From an uncultured Ruminococcus sp. (lineage in GTDB: Bacteria; Bacillota; Clostridia; Oscillospirales; Acutalibacteraceae), in the NCBI GenBank assembly GCA_902773635.1, contig CACYFH010000005.1:1-50369 (forward strand): DNA of 50,369 bases, written 5' to 3'. The stretch's first letter is position 1. Each line of letters starts with the position of its first letter. The notes below the pieces were generated by a model. The model was not told the origin of the DNA. It saw only the letters and a list, made by a program, of their open reading frames with translations, and ran no database searches. Shown piece after piece: positions 17,299 to 27,319 of this stretch. The translations under genes were made by a program, and so were the position numbers.

Positions 17299-17910
17299 GT
17301 GGATTGGTTATATTACGAAAAAGAAGCGATGGCGAAGGGCTACCGACATATCTGCGGCGTGGATGAAGCAGGCCGCGGGCCGCTTGCCGGACCTGTCTGT
17401 GCCGCCGCGGTGATTTTGCCCGAGGGCTGTATCATAGAGGGTGTGAATGATTCAAAGAAGCTCACCGAAAAGAAGCGTGAGGCGCTGTTCGACGTGATCA
17501 TCGAGACGGCGGTCTCCTGCTCCATCGCCTTCGGCACGGTGGAGGAGATCGAGCGCGACAACATCCTCGCGACCACGATGAATACGATGAAGCGTGCTGT
17601 TGAGGGGTTGAGCGTGAAGGCGGACTACGCCATGATCGACGGCAACCGTCTCCCGCCGCTGGACATCCCCGCCGAGACGATCGTCAAGGGTGACGCGAAC
17701 TCCATGTCGATCGCCGCCGCGTCTATTCTGGCGAAGGTCAGCAGGGATCGCCTGATGCTCGAATACGCGAAGAAGTACCCGGAGTATGAGTTTGAGAAGC
17801 ACAAGGGCTACGGCACGAAGCTCCATATCGAGAAGATACTGGAGTTCGGCGAGACCCCCATCCACCGTCCGTCCTTCCTCAAAAAGATCTACGCGAAGTA
17901 TCGCCGTTAG
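17299..17910 (+). CDS. rnhB: Ribonuclease HII
   Basis: Cleaves RNA in RNA-DNA hybrids, including single ribonucleotides in DNA. The 203-residue protein has the active-site start GVDEAGRGPLAGP (Asp22, Glu23), a further Asp near residue 113 in MIDGNRLP, and ASILAKVSRDRLM. The GTG start at 17299 is supported by AAGGAG eight bases upstream. It is followed by yraN after 11 bases, a common Firmicutes pair. Confidence 0.96.
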   Translation: MDWLYYEKEAMAKGYRHICGVDEAGRGPLAGPVCAAAVILPEGCIIEGVNDSKKLTEKKREALFDVIIETAVSCSIAFGTVEEIERDNILATTMNTMKRAVEGLSVKADYAMIDGNRLPPLDIPAETIVKGDANSMSIAAASILAKVSRDRLMLEYAKKYPEYEFEKHKGYGTKLHIEKILEFGETPIHRPSFLKKIYAKYRR

Positions 17911-17921
17911 GCTCCCTTATC

Positions 17922-18317
17922 ATGATGAAGCATTACACCGATGCAGAATTCGGCGCTTTGGGCGAGAAGCTCGCCGCCGACTATCTGAAAAAGAAGCGTT
18001 ATAAAATTCTTGAAAAGAATTATAAGATACAAGCCGGCGAGGTGGATATCATCGCCGCAACAGGGGAGAGGATCGTTTTCGTCGAGGTGAAAACGCGCGG
18101 AAGGGATCCGATGTTCCCCGGTCATACCGCCGTCACCCGCGAGAAACAGTTGCGATTGTTGCGCGCCGCGTCCATGTACATGCGGCTGACGAAGTGCAGG
18201 CTCTCGCCGCGCTTCGACGTGATCGAGCTGGAGATCGACCGCGGCACGGGCAAGCTGATCCGGCTCAACCATTATGAGAGCGCCTTCTCCCAGACGGAGA
18301 GCTACGCTCGGTTTTGA
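17922..18317 (+). CDS. yraN: YraN/UPF0102 family endonuclease-like protein
   Basis: A 131-residue protein of the UPF0102 family with a restriction-endonuclease-like core: GALGEKLAADYLKKK, YKIQAGEVDIIAATG and IVFVEVKTRG give the E..D..ExK pattern. Its biochemical role is not settled; co-location with rnhB suggests nucleic acid metabolism. Two adjacent ATG codons (17922, 17925) are possible starts, with no strong ribosome site, consistent with coupling to rnhB. A terminator follows directly. Confidence 0.9.
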   Translation: MMKHYTDAEFGALGEKLAADYLKKKRYKILEKNYKIQAGEVDIIAATGERIVFVEVKTRGRDPMFPGHTAVTREKQLRLLRAASMYMRLTKCRLSPRFDVIELEIDRGTGKLIRLNHYESAFSQTESYARF

Positions 18318-18348
18318 ACGCCTTTTCCGTTACCGGAAAGGCGTTTTT
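18317..18348 (+). terminator. Terminator after yraN
   Basis: AACGCC...GGCGTT stem with inner TCCG/CGGA pairing, followed by TTTTT. Confidence 0.85.
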
Positions 18349-18393
18349 GCTATAAAAGTCGGCATTTCAGCGGCTTTTTTGTTTTATTGACTA

Positions 18394-18422
18394 TTGCGGA
18401 AAAGTCGGATTTATGGTACAAT
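18394..18422 (+). promoter_or_regulatory. Promoter of thrC
   Basis: TTGCGG (18394-18399), 17-bp spacer, TACAAT (18417-18422). It lies inside a longer upstream open frame and so supports the downstream ATG at 18456. Confidence 0.6.
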
Positions 18423-18455
18423 ACGAAGATGATAAAATGGGTTAGGAGGGTCTAT

Positions 18456-19964
18456 ATGTTCTATCATTCTACTCAGGACAAAAACAAGACGGTCGAGTCC
18501 GCTCAGGCGATCGCCCAGGGCATTTCTCAGGACGGCGGCTTGTTTGTTCCCGAAAGCTTCCCTCAGCTTTCTGAGGAGGAGCTGCGCGCGATGCTCTCCA
18601 TGTCGTATCGGGAGAGAGCGAAGCTCGTCATCGGCAAGTATCTCACCGACTTCACCGCCGAGGAGATCGCCGACTGCGTTGACAGCGCGTATACAACAGA
18701 AAAATTCGGCTCCGAGAATCCCGCTCCCATCGCGTCCGTTGATTATAACGGCGCGGAGCTGAACCTTCTCGAGCTGTGGCACGGTCCGACCTGCGCCTTC
18801 AAGGATATGGCGCTGCAGATCCTGCCGCATTTCCTCACAAAGTCGCTGAAAAAGGTCGGCGGCGGTCGTGAGGCGGTCATCCTGGTCGCCACCTCCGGCG
18901 ATACCGGCAAGGCGGCGCTCGAGGGCTTCAAGGACGTCGATCATACCAAGATCATCGTGTTCTATCCCGTGGACGGCGTGTCCGCGATGCAGAAGCACCA
19001 GATGAACACCCAGGAGGGCGGAAACGTCTACGTCTGCGCTATCCGCGGTAACTTTGACGACGCCCAGACTGCGGTCAAGAGAATCTTCACCGACAAGGAG
19101 ACGCAGGATATCTTGGCGGAGCACAACATGATGTTCTCATCCGCAAACTCCATCAACTGGGGTCGTCTGCTCCCGCAGATCGTCTACTATATTTCCGCTT
19201 ACTGCGATATGGTCAACCTCGGCAAGGTCGCCTTCGGTGAGAAGATCAATATCACCGTCCCGACCGGCAACTTCGGCAACATCCTCGCCGCGTATTATGC
19301 CTATGAAATGGGTCTGCCGGTGAATCGCTTCATCTGCGCTTCCAACTCCAACAACGTGCTGACCGACTTCATCCGTACCGGCGTGTATGATAAAAACCGC
19401 GATTTCTATACCACCGTCTCTCCGTCGATGGATATTCTGGTGTCCTCCAATCTGGAGCGCCTGCTCTACGCGATGTCCGGCAACAACGACGTCGAGACGA
19501 AGAGCTACATGGACGCGCTGAAAACAAAGGGCGTGTATGAGGTCTCAGACACGATCAAGGAGAAGATCGCGGCGCTCTTCTGGGGCGGCTACGCCGATGA
19601 GGACGCGACCAAGGCGACCATCCACGGTCTCTTTGAACAGCAGCATTATCTGAGCGATACGCATACCGCGGTCGCCGTCGCCGTCTGTGACGACTACATC
19701 CGCGAGACAGGGGATAAGACCCCGGTGGTCATCGCTTCCACCGCAAGCCCCTACAAGTTCTCCAAAGCCGTTCTCGGCGCGCTCGATCGGGGCGATCTGC
19801 CCGAGACCGAGTTCGATATGGTCGAGCAGCTCCACGAGATCACCGGCGCTCCGGTTCCCGCTCCGCTCGCGTCTCTGCGCGGCAAGACGGCGCGCTTCGG
19901 CGACGTCACCGATAAGGATGCGATGCAGGGCGTCGTGCTCCGCGCACTGGGTATCGGCGAATGA
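18456..19964 (+). CDS. thrC: Threonine synthase
   Basis: PLP enzyme that converts O-phosphohomoserine to threonine. The 502-residue length and the sequence GPTCAFKDMALQ, with the PLP lysine near residue 116, match the long (yeast/E. coli) ThrC class; VATSGDTGKAA and VPTGNFGN are cofactor-binding blocks. The ATG at 18456 follows GGAGGG closely. No threonine-biosynthesis neighbour (hom, thrB) is present. The last four bases overlap the next gene. Confidence 0.96.
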   Translation: MFYHSTQDKNKTVESAQAIAQGISQDGGLFVPESFPQLSEEELRAMLSMSYRERAKLVIGKYLTDFTAEEIADCVDSAYTTEKFGSENPAPIASVDYNGAELNLLELWHGPTCAFKDMALQILPHFLTKSLKKVGGGREAVILVATSGDTGKAALEGFKDVDHTKIIVFYPVDGVSAMQKHQMNTQEGGNVYVCAIRGNFDDAQTAVKRIFTDKETQDILAEHNMMFSSANSINWGRLLPQIVYYISAYCDMVNLGKVAFGEKINITVPTGNFGNILAAYYAYEMGLPVNRFICASNSNNVLTDFIRTGVYDKNRDFYTTVSPSMDILVSSNLERLLYAMSGNNDVETKSYMDALKTKGVYEVSDTIKEKIAALFWGGYADEDATKATIHGLFEQQHYLSDTHTAVAVAVCDDYIRETGDKTPVVIASTASPYKFSKAVLGALDRGDLPETEFDMVEQLHEITGAPVPAPLASLRGKTARFGDVTDKDAMQGVVLRALGIGE

Positions 19965-20653
19965 GTCTGTTCGCGATAGCGGATACGCACCTCTCCTTCG
20001 GTACGGATAAGCCGATGGACGTGTTTCGCGGCTGGTCAGATTACACCGACCGCCTCAAGCGCAACTGGGAGCACCTCGTGACGGACGACGACACGGTCGT
20101 GATCGCGGGTGATATTTCCTGGGCGATGAAGCTCGAGGACTGCCACGCGGACTTCGCCTTTCTCAACAGTCTCCCCGGCAGGAAGATCATCCTCAAGGGC
20201 AACCACGATTACTGGTGGACGACCAAGAAGAAGATGGACGACTACCTCGTCGCCTGCGGCTTTGACACCATGAGGATCCTGTTCAACAACAGCTTTCTGA
20301 TCGAGGGCAGAACGATCTGCGGCACGCGCGGCTGGTACTACGACAAAGAGGGCGAGCACGATATGAAGGTGATCAACCGGGAGATCGGGCGTCTCAAAAT
20401 GTCCTTTGCCGAAGCGAAGAAGCTGAGCGATGTGACACCGATCGCCTTCCTCCACTATCCGCCGGTCTATGCCGACGTGGAGTGTGAGGAGATCATGCAG
20501 GCTTTGCTTGATTTAGGTATCAGGGAGTGTTATTACGGACATCTTCACGGCGAGAACACCCACCGCAACGCGGTCGTCGGAGAGTACAAGGGGATCAACT
20601 TCCACCTGATCGCGGGCGATTATACGCGATTTACCCCTATTTTAGTCCGATAA
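19961..20653 (+). CDS. Metallophosphoesterase (calcineurin-like)
   Basis: A 230-residue predicted phosphohydrolase. The metal-binding motifs are in order: FAIADTHLS (Asp8, His10), VIAGDIS, LKGNHDYWW, FLHYPPV and YYGHLHG. It belongs to the calcineurin-like superfamily, probably the COG1768-type group; the natural substrate is unknown. ATGA overlap with thrC indicates co-expression, though a functional link is not obvious. Confidence 0.88.
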   Translation: MSLFAIADTHLSFGTDKPMDVFRGWSDYTDRLKRNWEHLVTDDDTVVIAGDISWAMKLEDCHADFAFLNSLPGRKIILKGNHDYWWTTKKKMDDYLVACGFDTMRILFNNSFLIEGRTICGTRGWYYDKEGEHDMKVINREIGRLKMSFAEAKKLSDVTPIAFLHYPPVYADVECEEIMQALLDLGIRECYYGHLHGENTHRNAVVGEYKGINFHLIAGDYTRFTPILVR

Positions 20654-20770
20654 ATCCCGATATTTTTACAAATTATCCATAGTATTTTTCAGCTATATAT
20701 GATATAGTATGTTAGACCAAAATCAAAGATGGTCAAATGAATGTGTAATAATTCTTAGGAGGAATATAAA

Positions 20771-22048
20771 ATGGCTTTAAAATCATCTGCCAAGACTGAG
20801 GCAAACACCTACGAGGTAGAAGTTACCGTAGACGGCGAGACCTTTATGGTAGCCGTTGCGAAGGTATTTAAGAAGGAAAGCAAGAAGATCACTGTTCCCG
20901 GTTTCCGCAAGGGCAAGGCGCCCCGCGCGATCATCGAGAAGATGTACGGTAAGGACGTATTCTATGAGGATGCGATGCAGGAGTGCTATCCTGAGGCGCT
21001 GGACGAGGCGTGCAAGGAAGCTGACCTGAATGTCATCACCGTCACCGGTCTCGAGGCGACCGAGGTCTCTGAGGACGGCTTCACCTTCAAGGCGACCGTG
21101 ATCGTAGAGCCTGAGATCGAGATCAAGGATTACAAGGGTATCGAGGTAGAGAAGCTCTCCACCGAGGTTACCGAGGAAATGATCGACGAGGAGATCAACT
21201 CTGTGCGCGAGCGCAACAGCCGCATGGTCACCGTTGAGGACAGAGCCGCTCAGAACGGCGACACCGTTGTCATCGACTTTGAGGGCTTCTGCGACGGCGA
21301 GGCTTTCGACGGCGGCAAGGCTGAGGAATACAACCTCGAGCTCGGCTCCGGCAACTTCATCCCCGGCTTTGAGGAGCAGATCGTCGGCCACAACACCGGC
21401 GACGAGTTCACCATCGACGTCAAGTTCCCCGAGGAGTATCAGGCGGAGAACCTCAAGGGCAAGGACGCGCAGTTCAAGATCAAGCTCCATGAGATCAAGG
21501 TCAAGGAGCTGCCCGAGGTAGACGACGATTTCGTCAAGGACGTTTCCGAGAAGGATACCGTCGCTGAGTACCGCGAGGAGCTCAAGAAGACCGTCGCAAA
21601 GCGTCTGGAGTCCGCTTCCGAGCGCGACCTCGACGACAAGCTGACCAACGCTGTCATCGAGAAGGTCGAGGGCGAGATCCCCTCCCAGATGATCGACAGA
21701 GAGGCTCAGAACATGATCCAGGAGATGGATATGCGTCTGCGCCAGCAGGGTATGGACTTCGACACCTATATGAAGTACACCGGCATGAATGCGGACTCCG
21801 TTCTGGAGATGTATAAGCCCGAGGCCGAGCGCAGAGTCAAGATGCGTCTGGCTCTCGAGAAGATCGCTGAGCTGGAGAAGATCGAGCCGACTGAGGAGGA
21901 TATCGAGGCTGAGTACAACAGAATGGCTGAGTCTTACAAGATGGAAGCCGACAAGGTCAAGGAGATCATCCCCGCAGAGAGCCTGAAAGAGGATCTCGGC
22001 GTTCAGCTCGCGATGAAGCTCGTCAAGGATAACGCTGTTATCAAGTGA
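20771..22048 (+). CDS. tig: Trigger factor
   Basis: Ribosome-associated chaperone with peptidyl-prolyl isomerase activity. The N-terminal ribosome-binding domain contains VPGFRKGKAPRAIIEKMYG; the FKBP-type domain (about 155-245) contains GDTVVIDFEGFCDG and FIPGFEEQIVG; the C-terminal arms are helical and charged. Length is 425 residues. AGGAGG precedes the ATG. The 5' region is AT-rich with TATA-like hexamers, but I cannot assign a single promoter. The stop codon lies inside a seven-base repeat tract (22044-22071). Confidence 0.97.
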   Translation: MALKSSAKTEANTYEVEVTVDGETFMVAVAKVFKKESKKITVPGFRKGKAPRAIIEKMYGKDVFYEDAMQECYPEALDEACKEADLNVITVTGLEATEVSEDGFTFKATVIVEPEIEIKDYKGIEVEKLSTEVTEEMIDEEINSVRERNSRMVTVEDRAAQNGDTVVIDFEGFCDGEAFDGGKAEEYNLELGSGNFIPGFEEQIVGHNTGDEFTIDVKFPEEYQAENLKGKDAQFKIKLHEIKVKELPEVDDDFVKDVSEKDTVAEYREELKKTVAKRLESASERDLDDKLTNAVIEKVEGEIPSQMIDREAQNMIQEMDMRLRQQGMDFDTYMKYTGMNADSVLEMYKPEAERRVKMRLALEKIAELEKIEPTEEDIEAEYNRMAESYKMEADKVKEIIPAESLKEDLGVQLAMKLVKDNAVIK

Positions 22049-22071
22049 TCAGTGGTCAGTGACCAGTGACC
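22044..22071 (+). repeat. Heptad tract H2, AGTGACC type
   Basis: Four seven-base units with consensus AGTGNNC begin two bases before the tig stop codon and contain it. The stop triplet TGA recurs in two reading frames. No inverted partner is visible before clpP; a short ACAGGCG/CGCCTGT hairpin follows at about 22079-22099. Confidence 0.8.
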
Positions 22072-22158
22072 GGTTATAACAGGCGACGACCGCCTGTTGC
22101 TGAAGAATAATATTCAACCGTTTGAAACATACTATAATACTGCGAAAGGATGGTTGTT

Positions 22159-22740
22159 ATGGCATTAGTACCTTATGTAGTAGAACAAACAAACCGCGGC
22201 GAGCGTTCCTATGATATTTTCTCTCGCTTGCTGAACGATAGAATCATTATGCTCAATGAAGAGGTCAACTCCACGACTGCGAGCCTCGTTGTCGCCCAGC
22301 TTTTGTACCTCGAGGGTCAGGATCCCAACAAGGATATCTCCCTGTATATCAATTCTCCGGGCGGCTCCGTGACCGACGGCATGGCGATCTATGACACCAT
22401 GCAGTATATCAAGTGCGACGTCTCCACCATCTGCATGGGCATGGCGGCGTCCATGGGCGCGTTCCTGCTCGCAGCAGGCACAAAGGGCAAGCGCTATGCG
22501 CTCCCGAACGCGGACATCATGATCCACCAGCCCTCCGGCGGCGCTCAGGGTCAGGCGACCGATATCGAGATCCATACCCAGCATATCCTGCACACCAAGC
22601 AGAAGCTCAATGAGATCCTTGCAAAGAACACCGGTCAGCCCCTCGAGACCATACAGCGCGACACCGAGCGCGACAACTTCATGACCGCACAGCAGGCGCT
22701 GGAGTACGGTCTGATCGACAAGGTCATCGAGCACAGATAA
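22159..22740 (+). CDS. clpP: ATP-dependent Clp protease proteolytic subunit ClpP
   Basis: Serine protease subunit that forms a tetradecameric chamber with ClpX. The catalytic triad is Ser98 in GMAASMGA, His123 in MIHQP and Asp172 in TERDNF. The mature 193-residue protein is normal. The ATG at 22159 is chosen over 22150 because AAAGGA (22145-22150) has proper spacing to it and the N-terminus [20 protein letters not shown] matches the family. A TATAAT at 22133-22138 may be the -10 of a local promoter. It precedes clpX. Confidence 0.97.
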   Translation: MALVPYVVEQTNRGERSYDIFSRLLNDRIIMLNEEVNSTTASLVVAQLLYLEGQDPNKDISLYINSPGGSVTDGMAIYDTMQYIKCDVSTICMGMAASMGAFLLAAGTKGKRYALPNADIMIHQPSGGAQGQATDIEIHTQHILHTKQKLNEILAKNTGQPLETIQRDTERDNFMTAQQALEYGLIDKVIEHR

Positions 22741-22832
22741 AATATTTGTGTGGGAGCGTCGCCCTCGACGCCCCGTATGGAACGACAGTGATCATCGTAG
22801 GCTGTCAATTCGTGGTTAGTTAGGAGAGCTTT

Positions 22833-24113
<1,281 letters not shown>

Positions 24114-24123
24114 GCATTGACTT

Positions 24124-24197
24124 TATACTGCAAAGGCGCAGTATACATGAATAGACGAACTGCATAGAAAAGGCTGTATGTCAACGCATACAGCCTT
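24124..24197 (+). other. Two hairpins between clpX and lon
   Basis: TATACTGC/GCAGTATA (24124-24131 with 24138-24145) and AAGGCTGTATG/CATACAGCCTT (24170-24180 with 24187-24197). The second looks like a terminator without a T-run. No clear promoter follows, so they may tune expression between clpX and lon. Confidence 0.5.
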
Positions 24198-24241
24198 ATG
24201 CTGATTATATAGGAAGCTGATTATAATTCTAAAGGAGAATT

Positions 24242-26647
24242 ATGGATACCGTAAAACCCAGTGTAAATCTACCGGTTCTGCCGCTTCGGGGCGTGGTCAT
24301 GTTCCCGAAGATGATGCTGAACTTTGACGTGAACCGAAAGCGCTCCAAGAAGGCGCTGGATCTCGCCATGAACGGCGACCAGCTGATCTTCCTCACGGCG
24401 CAGATGGATCCGTCCCAGAACGAGCCGACCGCCGACGACGTCTACAAGGTCGGCACCGTCTGCCGCGTCAAGCAGGTCGTCCGCGAGGATCACGGCTCGA
24501 CCCGCGTGGTGGTCGAGGGTCTGTGGCGCGGCGCGATCGTCGAGACCGAGCCGAACGATGGCTGTCTTTATGCCGCGATCGAGCCCTACGGCGAGGCGCG
24601 CTCCCATGCGCTGACCACCCGCGATATCGCCCTCATGCGCTCTCTGAAAGCGACCTTTGAGCGCTATATGGAACTGACACCGAAGCTCCCTGCCGATATT
24701 CTCTTCAAGATCGGCATGTCCAATGAGCCGGGCGATCTGGCGGACTATGTCGCATCCAACGTGATGCTCGACGCGGAGATCAAGCAGATCATCCTGGAAA
24801 CGGTCAACCTTTCCGACCGCCTGGAGGTGCTGATCGACGCGATGCAGAATGAGATCTACATCCTCACCGTCGAGCAGGATATCATGGACAAGGCGAAATC
24901 CCGCATCGACCAGAGCCAGCGCGACTATTATCTGCGCGAGCAGATGAACGTCATCCGCGACGAGCTCGGCGACAACGGCGACTTCAACGATATCGACGAG
25001 CTGCGCAAGAAGATCGCCGATATGAAGCTCCCCGAGGACGTGGAGAAGGCGCTGAATAAGGAGTGCTCCCGCTTGGAGCGTCTGCCTGTCGGGACGAACG
25101 AATCCAGCGTGATCGAGACCTACATAGACACCGTGCTTGACCTGCCGTGGAACACGATGACCGAGGAGAATATCGACCTCGACGCCGTGCGCGAGCAGCT
25201 CGACCGCGATCACTACGGCTTGGATAAGGTCAAGAAGCATATCATCGAGCAACTGGCTGTCAGGAAGCTCAGCGATAAGGCGAAGGGGCAGATTCTCTGT
25301 CTCGTCGGCCCTCCCGGTGTGGGCAAGACCTCCATCGCGACCTCGATCGGCGACGCGATCGGCAGAAAGAGCCAGCGTGTGGCGCTCGGCGGCGTGCGTG
25401 ATGAAGCGGAGATCCGCGGTCACAGACGCACCTACATCGCCTCCATGCCCGGACGCATCATCAACGCGATCCGCAAGTGCGGTGCGCGCAACCCGCTCCT
25501 GATCCTCGACGAGGTGGATAAGCTCTCCGCCGACTACAAGGGCGACCCGTCCTCGGCGCTGTTGGAGGTGCTCGACAGCGAGCAGAATTACGCCTTCGTC
25601 GATCATTATATCGACCTGCCGTTCGACCTCTCCGACGTTATGTTCATCACCACGGCGAACGACGCTGACCTGATCCCTGCGCCCCTGCGCGACCGTATGG
25701 ACGTGATCGAGCTGCCGTCTTATACCCGCGTGGAGAAGTTCAATATCGCGAAAAAGCACCTGCTCCCGAAGCAGATGGCGCAGTGCGGCATCAAGCGCAA
25801 GAACTTCCGCATGAGCGACAAGGCGATCTACGCCGTGATCGACTTCTATACCCGCGAGGCGGGCGTGCGTAACCTCGAACGCGAGCTGAAAGCGATCCTC
25901 CGCAAGGCGGCTGTCGCGATCCTCGCCGATCCCGAGACCGTCGTGAAGGTCACGGACAAGAACATCGACGCCTATCTGGGCGTGAAGAAATATCTCGATG
26001 ATATCGCCGCGAAGAAGGACGAGGTCGGCATGGTGAACGGTCTCGCTTGGACTGCTGTCGGCGGCACGCTTCTGCCGCTGGAATGTGTCGTCATGCACGG
26101 CACCGGAAAGCTGGAGCTGACCGGCTCTCTCGGCGACGTGATGCAGGAGAGCGCCAAGGCGGCGATCACCGCGATCCGTACCCGCGCGGAGAAATATCAT
26201 ATCGACCCCGATTTCTATAAAAACAAGGATATCCACATCCACGCGCTGGAGGGCGCGATCCCGAAGGATGGACCCTCCGCGGGCGTGACGATGGCGACCG
26301 CGCTGTACTCTGCGTTGACCGGTCAGGCTGTCCGCGCCGACGTCGCGATGACCGGCGAGATCAGTATTTCCGGACGCGTCCTGCCCATCGGCGGCTTGAA
26401 GGAGAAGAGTATGGCGGCGTATAAGGCAGGCGTGAAGCACGTCATCATCCCCAAGGAGAATGAGCGCGACCTCGCGGACTTTGACCCGGAGATCAGGGAG
26501 AGCATCACCTATCATCCCGTTTCCACCATCGACGAGGTGCTCAAGCTCGCCATCGCCGAGGAGAAGAAGCCCGCCGCAAAGCCGAAGAACAGCAGGAAGA
26601 AAGCGGCTAAAATAGTGAGGAGTGAGGAATTAGGAGTGAGGAGTTAA
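24242..26647 (+). CDS. lon: ATP-dependent Lon protease
   Basis: A homohexameric AAA+ protease of 801 residues. The N-terminal substrate domain starts LPVLPLRGVVMFP. The ATPase has Walker A GPPGVGKT near residue 355. The protease domain has the Ser/Lys dyad: Ser679 in PKDGPSAG and Lys720 in GGLKEK. After a Lys/Ala/Pro-rich tail, the final eleven codons and the stop (26612-26647) are read from a seven-base repeat tract and encode IVRSEELGVRS, which is not a Lon feature. The extra tail could act on stability but that is untested. AAAGGAG precedes the ATG. Confidence 0.97.
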   Translation: MDTVKPSVNLPVLPLRGVVMFPKMMLNFDVNRKRSKKALDLAMNGDQLIFLTAQMDPSQNEPTADDVYKVGTVCRVKQVVREDHGSTRVVVEGLWRGAIVETEPNDGCLYAAIEPYGEARSHALTTRDIALMRSLKATFERYMELTPKLPADILFKIGMSNEPGDLADYVASNVMLDAEIKQIILETVNLSDRLEVLIDAMQNEIYILTVEQDIMDKAKSRIDQSQRDYYLREQMNVIRDELGDNGDFNDIDELRKKIADMKLPEDVEKALNKECSRLERLPVGTNESSVIETYIDTVLDLPWNTMTEENIDLDAVREQLDRDHYGLDKVKKHIIEQLAVRKLSDKAKGQILCLVGPPGVGKTSIATSIGDAIGRKSQRVALGGVRDEAEIRGHRRTYIASMPGRIINAIRKCGARNPLLILDEVDKLSADYKGDPSSALLEVLDSEQNYAFVDHYIDLPFDLSDVMFITTANDADLIPAPLRDRMDVIELPSYTRVEKFNIAKKHLLPKQMAQCGIKRKNFRMSDKAIYAVIDFYTREAGVRNLERELKAILRKAAVAILADPETVVKVTDKNIDAYLGVKKYLDDIAAKKDEVGMVNGLAWTAVGGTLLPLECVVMHGTGKLELTGSLGDVMQESAKAAITAIRTRAEKYHIDPDFYKNKDIHIHALEGAIPKDGPSAGVTMATALYSALTGQAVRADVAMTGEISISGRVLPIGGLKEKSMAAYKAGVKHVIIPKENERDLADFDPEIRESITYHPVSTIDEVLKLAIAEEKKPAAKPKNSRKKAAKIVRSEELGVRS
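26613..26647 (+). repeat. Heptad tract H3, GAGTGAG/GAATTAG type, translated as the Lon C-terminus
   Basis: Five seven-base units lie exactly between 26613 and 26647. Their stop triplets cover all three frames; the Lon frame is the last to close, at the final base of the tract. A degenerate inverted partner (CTCATAA, TTCCAAA) is at 26662-26675. Confidence 0.85.
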
Positions 26648-26683
26648 CGCTCGCAACATCGCTCATAATTCCAAATTAGAAAT

Positions 26684-27259
26684 ATGCTGAATGTTGAATT
26701 TACCTATTCCGCGGGGCTTAGCTCTCAGCTGCGCCCGGACGACCGCCTCGACGTGGTCTTTTCCGGCCGCTCCAACGTGGGCAAGTCCTCGCTGATCAAT
26801 AAGCTGTGCAACCGCAAATCCCTCGCGCGCGTCAGCTCCAAGCCCGGCAAGACTGCTACCATCAACTTCTTTGACGCAAAGACCTTCAACCTCGTCGACC
26901 TTCCCGGCTACGGCTACGCGAAGGTCAGCAAGGTTGAGAAGCTGAGGTGGGCGGAGCTGGTGGAGGGGTATTTCGCCGCAGGGAGAAATATCGCGCTCGT
27001 CGTGCAGATCATCGACATGCGCCATAAGCCGACCGCTGACGATATGAATATGATCCGCTTTCTCTATGACAGCGGCATCCCGTTCATCGTCGTGATGACG
27101 AAGTCGGACAAGCTCAACAAGAGCGAGTATCAGGCGCAGATGGCGCAGATCTCCGAGATCATGGCGGAGTTCGAGAACGTGAGGCTGTACCCGTTCTCAG
27201 CCGTCAAGGGCGAAGGCGCAGAGGCGATCACCGAGGCGATACAGGCGCATCTTTCGTAA
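26684..27259 (+). CDS. engB: Ribosome biogenesis GTP-binding protein EngB (YsxC)
   Basis: A GTPase for 50S subunit maturation. The 191-residue protein has G1 GRSNVGKSS near residue 29, the switch region GKTATINFF, G3 LVDLPGYGYAKV and G4 VMTKSDK. It follows lon as in Bacillus. The ATG at 26684 has no recognisable Shine-Dalgarno sequence: the bases upstream belong to the degenerate right arm of the repeat element, so the original site may have been lost or displaced. Later in-frame starts would remove conserved sequence. Confidence 0.95.
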   Translation: MLNVEFTYSAGLSSQLRPDDRLDVVFSGRSNVGKSSLINKLCNRKSLARVSSKPGKTATINFFDAKTFNLVDLPGYGYAKVSKVEKLRWAELVEGYFAAGRNIALVVQIIDMRHKPTADDMNMIRFLYDSGIPFIVVMTKSDKLNKSEYQAQMAQISEIMAEFENVRLYPFSAVKGEGAEAITEAIQAHLS

Positions 27260-27268
27260 CATGAAACA

Positions 27269-27293
27269 CGGCGGGAGCAAGCCCCCGCCCTAC
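27269..27293 (+). repeat. Short GGCGGG/CCCGCC hairpin repeat
   Basis: A GC-rich hairpin ending CCCTAC, without T-run, between engB and lysA. It resembles the outer part of the 17211-17280 element. A comparable GC-rich remnant with GAGCGTCGCCCTCGACG lies at about 22752-22772 between clpP and clpX. Confidence 0.5.
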
Positions 27294-27319
27294 AAAATGG
27301 CTATATAGGGAGGTAAAGT

